A stretch of 33,469 bases of DNA from Actinomycetota bacterium. GTDB lineage: Bacteria > Actinomycetota > CADDZG01 > WHSQ01. How positions within the stretch are numbered: position 1 is the first letter of the stretch; every line of letters starts with the position of its first letter. The stretch is from positions 1-33,469 of the forward strand of contig JAENWQ010000004.1 of the NCBI GenBank assembly GCA_016649855.1, written 5' to 3'. Positions 25,049-33,200 of this stretch are shown one piece after another. The notes beneath the pieces are model-generated. The model had not been told where the DNA came from. It saw only the letters and a program-made list of their open reading frames with translations, and ran no database searches. Made by a program: the position numbers and the translations under genes.

Positions 25049-25818
25049 CAGCCCTCGACGAGCGGAGGTTCGTCCCGGCCGGCAACGACCTGATCGCTGG
25101 CGAACATGGCCTCGCCGACCGTGAATTTGCCTTCGTAGAAGGCGCGGCCCACGATCGCGCCACTAACGCTCTCGGAGTGGAGCCTCGCTACTCCCTTGAG
25201 ATCCTCGATGCTGTTGATCCCTCCCGACGCGATCACCGGAAGCGTGGTCGCTTCGACAAGCTTCCGGAGGCCCTCGATGTCTGCGCCCGACATCGTTCCG
25301 TCGCGATCGACATCGGTGTAGATGAACATCGAGACCCCGGCGCTTTCGAACTGGGCGACCGCGTCGAGCACGGGGATGCCGGTCCCCACGGTCCACCCGT
25401 GGCTCGTCAGATCACCGCCCCGGGCGTCGAGCGACACCGCGATCCGGTCCCCGAAGTGCTTACAGACCTTCTTCATCTCCTGCTCGTCTTCCAGCGCGAT
25501 CGTGCCGAGCACGGCGCGGTTGGCTCCCGCGGCAAGGACCTCGGTGACATCGTCGATCGACCGGAGTCCTCCGCCCGCCTGTACCGGACACGAAGCGAGC
25601 CTCACGACCTCGAGGACGAGGTCGCGGTTGACGGGTTCTCCCGTCTTCGCTCCATCGAGGTCGACGATGTGCAGCCACCGGGCACCCGCCTTGGCGAACC
25701 CAAGGGCGACCTTCACGGGATCGTCCGAATAGATCGTCTCGGTTCCGAACTTCCCCTGCAGCAGCCGTACGCACTTACCGCCGGAGATATCGACCGCGGG
25801 ATAGACCGTGAAACTCAA
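25048..25818 (-). CDS. hisA: ProFAR isomerase HisA (possible PriA)
   Basis: 256 aa from TTG 25818, which overlaps the hisH stop by 4 bp (TTGA); ATG codons upstream fall in hisH antisense-like sequence. Converts ProFAR to PRFAR. Asp10 (YPAVDISGG), Asp131 (SLDARGG), Asp169/Asp171 (YTDVDRDGT) and two phosphate loops ([10 protein letters not shown] and [13 protein letters not shown]) are seen. In many actinobacteria this enzyme is PriA and also does the TrpF step. Here the key loop reads SHGWTVGTG where mycobacterial PriA has an Arg-Gly-Trp, as I recall: Trp is kept but Arg is His. Since no trpF lies in the window, bifunctionality is open. Confidence 0.92.
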   Translation of the reverse strand: MSFTVYPAVDISGGKCVRLLQGKFGTETIYSDDPVKVALGFAKAGARWLHIVDLDGAKTGEPVNRDLVLEVVRLASCPVQAGGGLRSIDDVTEVLAAGANRAVLGTIALEDEQEMKKVCKHFGDRIAVSLDARGGDLTSHGWTVGTGIPVLDAVAQFESAGVSMFIYTDVDRDGTMSGADIEGLRKLVEATTLPVIASGGINSIEDLKGVARLHSESVSGAIVGRAFYEGKFTVGEAMFASDQVVAGRDEPPLVEG

Positions 25819-26390
25819 GCGTTCACCCAGCCTTTCAACAATGAGATGCCGTCGTCGCCGCTCTTCTCCGGATGGAACTGGGTCGCAGTGATCGACCCGG
25901 TCGAGATGGAGGCGGCGAACCGTTCTCCGTGCTCGCACCAACCGCTGACCACGGCGTCATCGGTGGGCCGCGGCACGTACGAGTGATCGAAATAGAAGTA
26001 GGTGAAGCCACCATTCGCCTCCACCTCGTTCCATCCTATGTGAGGGATCGGAACATCCCCTTCAAGACGGGTGACCTGGCCACCGAGGAGGCCGAGACCG
26101 GCGACGCCTGACTCACCGCCGAACTCGAACAGGATCTGCATGCCGAGGCAGATGCCGAGGTAGGGCCGCTCCGCCTCGACCCATCCGGTCACGAGCTCGC
26201 CGAGACCGTTTCTGCCCAGCGCTGTCATGCACCGGCCGAAGATGCCCTGGCCCGGAACGCAGAGCGCGTCGCTGCGGGAGATCTCGTGCGGGTCCGCGGT
26301 CACTACGACCGTCGCCCCCGCCGCCTCGATCGCCTTGGCGACGCTCCTGAGGTTCCCCATCGAGTGGTCCATCACCGCGACCTTCCTCAC
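25815..26390 (-). CDS. hisH: Imidazole glycerol phosphate synthase glutaminase subunit
   Basis: 191-aa class I glutamine amidotransferase feeding ammonia to HisF. Catalytic triad: Cys81 (GICLGMQILFE), His173 and Glu175 (QFHPEKSG). The oxyanion strand reads CVPGQGIFGRCM, where PGVG is more common. Start GTG 26390 overlaps the hisB stop by 4 bp (GTGA). Confidence 0.96.
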   Translation of the reverse strand: MRKVAVMDHSMGNLRSVAKAIEAAGATVVVTADPHEISRSDALCVPGQGIFGRCMTALGRNGLGELVTGWVEAERPYLGICLGMQILFEFGGESGVAGLGLLGGQVTRLEGDVPIPHIGWNEVEANGGFTYFYFDHSYVPRPTDDAVVSGWCEHGERFAASISTGSITATQFHPEKSGDDGISLLKGWVNA

Positions 26391-26977
26391 AGGCTGCCTT
26401 TCGTGGATGGGACCACGTCGGGGGCCCGGGGATCGATGGAGACAGCGTGGCCGAGGGCAACCGCGAGGGCCTTGAAGATCGCCTCGACCGAGTGGTGCGC
26501 GTTACCCGACGCGAGGAGCCGGACGTGCAGCGTCAAGCCACCGCTCCGAGTAAGGGCCATCAGGAACTCCTCGGTCAGGGGGGTCTCGTACTGTCCGATC
26601 ATCTCGGATGTGATGTCGGCGTCGAAGACCAGCAGGGGGCGCCCCGAGATATCGAGGGCAACCTGGGCCAGGGATTCCTCCATCGGAACCAGCGCGTCGC
26701 CGTAGCGGCGGATGCCGGATTTGTCCCCGAGGGCTTGCGTCAGCGCCTCACCGAGGGCGATCCCAACGTCCTCCACGGTGTGGTGCGCGTCGATCTCGAG
26801 GTCGCCTGTGGCGCGAACCGCGAGGCCGAGGCGTCCGTGGCGGCCCACCTGCTCGAGCATGTGATCGAAGAAGGGCACGCCGGTGGCCGCAGAAACGTCA
26901 CCGCCGTCGAGATCGAGCCTCACCTCGACCGTGGTCTCGCTCGTGGTTCGCTTCACTTCACCGACGCGAACGCTCAT
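26387..26977 (-). CDS. hisB: Imidazoleglycerol-phosphate dehydratase
   Basis: 196 aa, monofunctional (no histidinol-phosphatase domain). Mn-binding motifs: PFFDHMLEQ, DAHHTVEDVG and GNAHHSVEAIFKALA. KRTTSETTVEVRLDLDG opens the fold. ATG 26977 overlaps the hisC stop by one base (TAATG). Confidence 0.97.
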   Translation of the reverse strand: MSVRVGEVKRTTSETTVEVRLDLDGGDVSAATGVPFFDHMLEQVGRHGRLGLAVRATGDLEIDAHHTVEDVGIALGEALTQALGDKSGIRRYGDALVPMEESLAQVALDISGRPLLVFDADITSEMIGQYETPLTEEFLMALTRSGGLTLHVRLLASGNAHHSVEAIFKALAVALGHAVSIDPRAPDVVPSTKGSL

Positions 26978-28050
26978 TACATCCCCTCCAATACTTCATC
27001 GAGCGCCTCCAGGAACGCATCCGTCTCGTCGGCCAGGCCCGCGGTCACCCGCAGCGTGGTCCCAAGCACCGGGCTCGAAGGGTAGTTGCGTACCAGAACC
27101 CCTCGTTCCAGGAGACCCTTCCATATCGTTTGAGCCCGGTCACCAACCTCGAACAGGACGAAGTTGGCCTCGCTCGGATACGGCTCGAAGCCGCGGTCCG
27201 AGAGACCCTGCGTGATCCGTTCGCGCTCGCCGACGATCGCGGCGATCCGCTGAGCGCCGTCGTCTTCGTGGCGCAGAGCAGCGTTCCCCACGAGCTGGGT
27301 GAACGTTGACAGGTGATACGGGAGCCTCACCCGGTAGAGCTCTTCAACGATCGCTGGATCGGCGAGCAGGTATCCGAGTCGCACTCCCGCGAGGCTCCAC
27401 GCCTTCGAGAACGTGTTGACGATCACCAGGTTTGGGTGATCGTCGAGCAACTCAGACAGGCTCGATCCGTCGCGAGCGAACTCGATGTAAGCCTCGTCGA
27501 CGACCACGATCGGCACCCGCTGCAACGCGATCTCCACCGCGGAGCGCGACTCGAGGAGTCCGGTCGGATTGTTGGGGGAACAGAACAACACGATGTCTGG
27601 GCGATGTTCGTCGAGCGCTCCCTCGAGCGTTCCGTCGGGGATATCCCAGGTTCGTGCTCTCGGCGCCGACGCCGTCATGGTGCCGGCGATGCGCGCGATG
27701 TTCGAGTGGAGCGAATAGGTGGGCTCGAAGGTCAGGCAGGTCCGCTCCGGCCCACCGAACGCGAGGAACAGGTGCAGGAACACCTCATTGCTCCCGTTCG
27801 CGATCCAGATGCCGTCGCGAGACCATCCCGTCCGAGCCGCGAGGCCGTCGGTAAGAACGAGCGCGTCCCGCTCCGGGTAACGGTTGAGGGCCTCGGCGCG
27901 CAACCCCTGCTCGACCTCCTCGAGCATCTCTCGGGACGGCGGGTACGGAGACTCGTTCGTGTTGAGTCGCACCTTCGCCGGGAGTTGGGGCGAGATGTAG
28001 GGGGCGAGATCCGCGAGATCGCTCCGCACGCCGAGCGCGGGCCGATCCAT
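26977..28050 (-). CDS. hisC: Histidinol-phosphate aminotransferase
   Basis: 357-aa fold type I PLP enzyme. The PLP lysine is Lys216 (NTFSKAWSLAGVRLGY). CSPNNPTG (157-164) and VVDEAYIEF (183-191) hold the cofactor, and RLNTNESPYPPS is the family N-terminal motif. ATG 28050 overlaps the hisD stop by one base (TGATG). Confidence 0.96.
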   Translation of the reverse strand: MDRPALGVRSDLADLAPYISPQLPAKVRLNTNESPYPPSREMLEEVEQGLRAEALNRYPERDALVLTDGLAARTGWSRDGIWIANGSNEVFLHLFLAFGGPERTCLTFEPTYSLHSNIARIAGTMTASAPRARTWDIPDGTLEGALDEHRPDIVLFCSPNNPTGLLESRSAVEIALQRVPIVVVDEAYIEFARDGSSLSELLDDHPNLVIVNTFSKAWSLAGVRLGYLLADPAIVEELYRVRLPYHLSTFTQLVGNAALRHEDDGAQRIAAIVGERERITQGLSDRGFEPYPSEANFVLFEVGDRAQTIWKGLLERGVLVRNYPSSPVLGTTLRVTAGLADETDAFLEALDEVLEGM

Positions 28051-29342
28051 CAGCCGTCATCCTCGAGGCGGAGAGCGACCGAGCGGCCGTGGGCCGGCAG
28101 GCCCTCGGCGGCCGAGAGGGCATCGATGTGAGGGGCCAGCCGCTCGAGGGCGGTGCGCTCGTACCCCGAGACATATATGTGCCGGACGAAATCGCGCACG
28201 CTGAGCCCCGACGACCACCGTGCGGCGCCACCGCTCGGAAGGATGTGGTTCGTTCCCCCGACGTAGTCGCCGACCGGCACCGGAGAGAACCTGCCCACGA
28301 AGATAGACCCGGCATTGGCGATGCGGTCCACCGCATCCCGGGCCCCCTCGAAGATGAGCTCGAGATGCTCGGGGGCAAATGCGTCGGCGGTGGCCAGGGC
28401 GTGATCGAGATCGGCGACCAGCACCGCCTGCCCGCCCTCAGTGAGCGCGCTCTCGACGTCGTCCCCCCGCGGGTGAACCATGACCTCGTGGTCGAGGGCG
28501 GCGATCACCTCATCCACCAGTTCGGGGAGCCACGTGATCAGCACGTGGGTCCCGAGAGGTCCGTGCTCCGCCTGAGCGACGAGGTCGGCGGCGATCTCCC
28601 GCGCGACCGCCCCTTCACCGGCGACGATCGCTAGCTCGGTCGGGCCGGCATCGGAGTCCACTCCCACCCATCCCGAGACCCTCCGTTTGGCGAGAGTCAC
28701 GTAGATGTTGCCGGGGCCGACGATCTTGTCCACCGGGCGGATCGACGCGGTTCCGTAAGCCAGCGCGGCGATCCCCTGGGCGCCGCCGACGCGGTAGACC
28801 TCGTCGATCCCGGCCACGGCACACGCCGCAAGGGTTACCTCGGAGACCTCTCCGTCGCGGCCCGGCGGGGAGCACATGGCGATCCCTTCGACCCCGGCCA
28901 CCTGTGCGGGAACGGCGCCCATGATCACGCTCGAGGGATACGACGCCCGCCCGCCGGGGACGTAGATGCCCACGCGGCGCAGCGGTCTCACGACCTCCCC
29001 CACGAACTCATCGGGACGTTCGTCGAACCAGCCCTCATCGACCTGTCGCTCGCACGTGGAGCGGAGCTTTTCCGCCATGACCTCGAGCGCGTCGATCAAC
29101 TCGGGCCGAACCAGCGAGCGGCTGCGCGCTATCTCACCCGGATCAACCCTCAGCTGTTCCGGCGATAGACGAGCGTCGTCGAACTGGGCCGTGTAGGCGA
29201 GGACCGCCTCGTCGCCCTTCAGCCGGACGTCTTCGACGATCTGCCGGACGGTGTCCTCCGGCTGTGCCCCCCGGCCGAGTGGGCGCGGCCTCAGGATGTG
29301 GACGGGGGACTTCTGCGCGCGCCCATCGATGATCTCCAGCAT
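28050..29342 (-). CDS. hisD: Histidinol dehydrogenase
   Basis: 430 aa; NAD-dependent four-electron oxidation of histidinol to histidine. Motifs: YVPGGRASYPSSVIMGAVPA, EVYRVGGAQGIAALAYG, KIVGPGNIYVTLAKR, the Gln-His zinc site in LVAQAEHGPLG, NHILPSGGAARWSSGLSV and the C-terminal HIDALSAAEGL. ATG 29342 follows TACCCT and 6 nt with no Shine-Dalgarno sequence, suggesting a leaderless start, although read-through from the zinc-ribbon gene 24 nt upstream is also likely. Confidence 0.97.
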   Translation of the reverse strand: MLEIIDGRAQKSPVHILRPRPLGRGAQPEDTVRQIVEDVRLKGDEAVLAYTAQFDDARLSPEQLRVDPGEIARSRSLVRPELIDALEVMAEKLRSTCERQVDEGWFDERPDEFVGEVVRPLRRVGIYVPGGRASYPSSVIMGAVPAQVAGVEGIAMCSPPGRDGEVSEVTLAACAVAGIDEVYRVGGAQGIAALAYGTASIRPVDKIVGPGNIYVTLAKRRVSGWVGVDSDAGPTELAIVAGEGAVAREIAADLVAQAEHGPLGTHVLITWLPELVDEVIAALDHEVMVHPRGDDVESALTEGGQAVLVADLDHALATADAFAPEHLELIFEGARDAVDRIANAGSIFVGRFSPVPVGDYVGGTNHILPSGGAARWSSGLSVRDFVRHIYVSGYERTALERLAPHIDALSAAEGLPAHGRSVALRLEDDG

Positions 29343-29354
29343 CTCAAGAGGGTA
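29343..29354 (-). promoter_or_regulatory. Leaderless-type -10 element of hisD
   Basis: Read on the minus strand, TACCCT (29354-29349) is followed by CTTGAG and the hisD ATG. This is the same TANNNT-N6-start layout found at other genes here. No convincing -35 box. There is no room for an attenuator or T-box leader. Confidence 0.45.
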
Positions 29355-29366
29355 ATCCAGGCAAAC

Positions 29367-29606
29367 TCATTCTCGGATGGTCTGGTCGTGTCCACACGAC
29401 CTGCAGACGATCGATCCCATGATCATCGACAGACGCGTGCTCGTGCAGGCCTCGCACGTCCGCAGTTGCTCGACCCAGGTGGGGTCGCCTGTCTGACAGT
29501 CGGGGCAGATGAGGATCTGCTCGTCGCCGACGACACCGCGAGCCCAGGGCGAGGGACCGCCCTTCCGGGGATCCGTCTGGACTGCGCCACATTTGAAGCA
29601 GGGCAT
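29367..29606 (-). CDS. Small double zinc-ribbon protein
   Basis: 79 aa with four CxxC pairs: Cys3/6 (CFKC), Cys34/37 (CPDC), Cys51/54 (CEAC) and Cys68/71 (CRSC), enough for two zinc ribbons. The rest is short and polar with no enzyme motif. Such proteins often bind nucleic acid or act as subunits of larger complexes, but I do not recognise the family. It precedes hisD by 24 nt on the same strand and may be cotranscribed. ATG 29606 is preceded by TACTCT and 7 nt. Confidence 0.75.
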   Translation of the reverse strand: MPCFKCGAVQTDPRKGGPSPWARGVVGDEQILICPDCQTGDPTWVEQLRTCEACTSTRLSMIMGSIVCRSCGHDQTIRE

Positions 29607-29629
29607 GGCGCGTAGAGTAGCTTGCTCCC
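29607..29629. promoter_or_regulatory. 23-bp bidirectional leaderless promoter
   Basis: Only 23 bp separate two divergent start codons. Minus strand: TACTCT (29619-29614), 7 nt, ATG. Plus strand: TAGCTT (29618-29623), 6 nt, GTG. The two -10 elements overlap on opposite strands, and any -35 contacts must lie inside the opposite coding region. Confidence 0.55.
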
Positions 29630-30286
29630 GTGAGAGAGATCGCAGCAGATCTGTACCTCCTGGGTGGGAAACCGCGGAACTTCTTCAACATCTACCTGAT
29701 GGGTGATGTCCTCGTGGACTCCGGCACGCGTTACGCGGCCCGCCGGATCCTCAGGGAGGTAGGGAAGGCTCCTCCGTCCGCGCTCGCGCTGACCCACGGG
29801 CACGCGGATCACCAGGGCTCGGCCCACGAGGTCTGCACCACGCTCGGTATCCCGTTGCTGTGCGGCGCCGCGGACCGGAGCGCGGTGGAGTCTGGAGATA
29901 TCCGCTCGTTGCTCCCCCCGCACTGGTCGTCGGCAGTCTCGACGAAGCTGTGGGCGGGCCCGGGGCATCCCGTCGAACAGGTCTTACGTGACGGCGATGA
30001 GATCGGCGGCTTCCGGGTGATCGACACCCCCGGGCACTCCCCCGGTCACATCTCCTTCTTCCGGGATGAGGACAGGGTGCTGATCCTGGGAGACGTCGTG
30101 TTCGGACTGAACCTCGTCACCGGGCGACCCGGCCTCCGGCTACCGCCCGATCTCTTCACCCCGGATCCGGAGATGAACCGGAACTCGGCGCGCGCGGTCG
30201 CAGCACTGGAACCATCGCTCGTCTGCTTCGGTCACGGTCGCCCGGTAGGTACGGAGGAGTTCGTCTCGTTCGTCGAAACTCTCTAA
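29630..30286 (+). CDS. Metallo-beta-lactamase-fold hydrolase (glyoxalase II-like)
   Basis: 218 aa from GTG 29630. The metal-binding motif THGHADHQGS (His56, His58, Asp60, His61) is complete, with later ligands in DTPGHSPGH, LILGDVVFG and CFGHGRPVG. These fit a dinuclear zinc hydrolase of the glyoxalase II-like branch, acting on a thioester or other small ester; the substrate is not evident. There is no signal peptide, so it is cytoplasmic. It converges with dnaE, 5 bp between stops, and is divergent from the zinc-ribbon gene. Confidence 0.88.
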   Translation: MREIAADLYLLGGKPRNFFNIYLMGDVLVDSGTRYAARRILREVGKAPPSALALTHGHADHQGSAHEVCTTLGIPLLCGAADRSAVESGDIRSLLPPHWSSAVSTKLWAGPGHPVEQVLRDGDEIGGFRVIDTPGHSPGHISFFRDEDRVLILGDVVFGLNLVTGRPGLRLPPDLFTPDPEMNRNSARAVAALEPSLVCFGHGRPVGTEEFVSFVETL

Positions 30287-30291
30287 GCGCC

Positions 30292-33200
30292 TTAGCCGGC
30301 CGCCCTCTGACCGCCGGACTCTCCACTCGGTGGGAAGAGAACGTTCGGCCCGAAGTGATGCTTGAGCTCGGCGTGGAGGCCGTTCGTCTGATCGACCCAG
30401 TACTCGCTCGCGAGCTTCAGGGTGGTGGATTTCGTGCGGCTGCTGAGATGCAGGAACACCTGCGCCCCCCCGGCGTGACCCGAGAGGATGTCCTTGAGCT
30501 GATCGATCAGTTTCGGGGTGCACTCGTCGAGAGCGAAGTAGATCTCGAGCGGGCGGTTGTCCCCGAGCTTCGGCTCACGGACCTCCATCGCGACCATCTT
30601 CACGGAGTCGTCGCGCGCGTCGCGGTCGATCCGTCCCTGGATCAACAGGATCGCGTCGGGCTTTAGGTACATGCCGTACTTCTCTACCGACTTCGGGAAG
30701 CAGAGCACCTCGACCTGGGCTCCGGAGAGATCTTCGAGCGTCAGGATCATCATCACGTCTCCCTTTCGGGTGACGCGCTTCTGAAGCGCCGCGACGAGGC
30801 CGCCGATCGTGCAGTTCTCGCCCTGCCGCCGAGATTCGAGCGAGCTGATCGGACCGTCGGTCATCCGGCCGAGAAGGCCCTCGATCCCCAGGAGTGGATG
30901 GTCGGACACGAACACACCGAGCATCTCTTTCTCGTACTGGAGGAGGAGCTCTTTGGGGAACTCACCGAGCGGGACCGGCTGGTCGGGGTGGCGGGCGTCG
31001 TCGTCGCTCGCGTCGAGGCCGCCCCACAGCGCGAATTGGCCGGCGTCCTCCCTCTCTCTTCGCTCGAGGATCTCGGCGCGCAGCGACTCGAACGCATCCA
31101 TCAAGCCCTTGCGTGAATGACCGAGGGATTCGAAGGCGCCGGCCTTGATCAACGACTCGAGGGTCTTGCGGTTGAGACACACTGGATCGACCTTGCGACA
31201 GAAGTCGTGGAACGACTCGAACGCGCCTTTGGACTTGCGCGCCTCGACGATCTTCTCAACCACCCCTTCGCCTATACCCCTGACGGCCGACAGACCGAAG
31301 GCGACCTGCTCGCCCACGGGCGTGAAGTCCATGTCCGAGGTGTTGACGTCGGGCAGGGTCACCTCGATCCCCATGCGGCGAGCCATCGAGAGATACTTGG
31401 GCTTGTCGTCCTTTCGGTCCTTGACCGACGTCAGGAGGGCCGCCATGTACTCGACTGGATGGTGCGTCTTCAGCCACGCGGTCTGGTAGGCGACGTACGC
31501 ATAGCACGCGGAGTGCGCGCGGTTGAAGGAGTAGTCGGCGAAGGGCTGGATGAGGGTCCAGAGTCCCTTCGCTTCCTTCTCGGGCATCCCTGACTTGGCG
31601 CAGCCCTCGACGAACCGGGGTTCCTCCCTGGCCATGATCTGCCGGTCCTTCTTACCGATCGCCTTCCGGACCATGTCGGCTTCGCCCGGGGTGTACCCGG
31701 CGATGATCTGCAGCATCTGAACGATCTGCTCCTGGTAGACGAGAACCCCGTAAGTCTCCTCGGTGATCTCCTCGAGGAGCGGGTGCAGGTAGCTGATCTT
31801 CGCCGCGTCGTGTTTGCGGGCGATGTACTTGGGGATCTCGCCCATCGGGCCCGGGCGATAGAGCGCGATGAGCGCCATCACCTGCTCGAAACGATCCGGC
31901 TTCAGCTGCACCAAGAGGCGCCGCATCCCGTCGGATTCGAGCTGGAAGACCCCGTCTGAGTCACCCCGGCAGAGGATCTCGTAGACCTTCGGGTCGTCGA
32001 GGTCGAGGTGGTCGATGTCCGCCTCTTCGTTCTTGTTCGCCCGGATGTAGTCGAGCGTGAGTTCGATCACCGAGAGGTTCCTGAGACCCAGGAAGTCCAT
32101 CTTCAGAAGGCCGAGCTCATTGACGCCGCCCATGTCGAACTGCGTCACGATCTCACCGTGGTCGCCGCGCCTGAGCGGAAGGTGCTCGACGAGTGGGTCC
32201 GGACCGATCACGACCGCGGCCGCGTGGATCCCTGCGGACCGTTTCAGGTTCTCGACCTGCAGGGCCGTATCGATGATCTCCTTGGCGGCGCCACCGGAGT
32301 TGTACGCGCCGCAAAGTTCCGTCGAGGTCTCGAGGGCCTGGCGGAGTCCGTGGTCACGACCCTGGTCTAGCGGGGGGTACATCTTGGTGAGCTTGTCGCC
32401 CTCGGCGTACGGGAAGCCGAGCACGCGCGCCGCGTCCTTGATCGCCTGCTTACCTTTGATCGTGCCGTAGGTGACGATCTGCGCGACGTGATCCTCGCCG
32501 TACTTCTCTTGCACGTAACGGATCACGTCACCGCGCCGGCGGTCGTCGAAGTCGATGTCGATGTCCGGCATCTCGACGCGCTCGGGGTTCAGGAACCGCT
32601 CGAACATGAGGTTGTACCGGATCGGATCCAGTTCGGTGATCCCGAGCGCGTAGGTCACCACCGAGCCCGCCGCGCTCCCGCGGCCAGGCCCGACGCGGAT
32701 CCCCTGCTGCTTCGCCCAGTTGACGAAGTCCTGGACCACGAGGAAGTAACCGTCGTACTGCATGTCACCGATGGTCTTGAGCTCGTACTCAGCGCGCTTC
32801 TCGACCTCGGGCGTCGGCTCGCCGTAGCGCTTCTGGATGCCATCGAACACGAGCTTGCGGAGATGGGTCTCGAGCGTTTCCCCCTCGGGGACCTCGTAGC
32901 GCGGGAGCAGAGCGTTACCGAGCGTGATCTCGACATTGCATCGTTCGGCGATCTCGAGGCTCGTCTCGCAGGCCCCCGGCCAGCGTGCGAACCTCTGCTC
33001 CATCTCGTCCGGACGTTTGAGATAGAACTCGTCCGAGTCGAACTTGAAGCGGTTGGGATCGCTGAGCTCCGAGCCGGTGTTGATGCAGAGGAGCACCTCG
33101 TGCCCGGGTGCGTCTTCCTTGTGCGTGTAGTGGGAGTCGTTGGTGCAGACCCACGAGATGCCGAGCTCTTCGCCGATCTTGACAAGCTCGTCGTTGAGCG

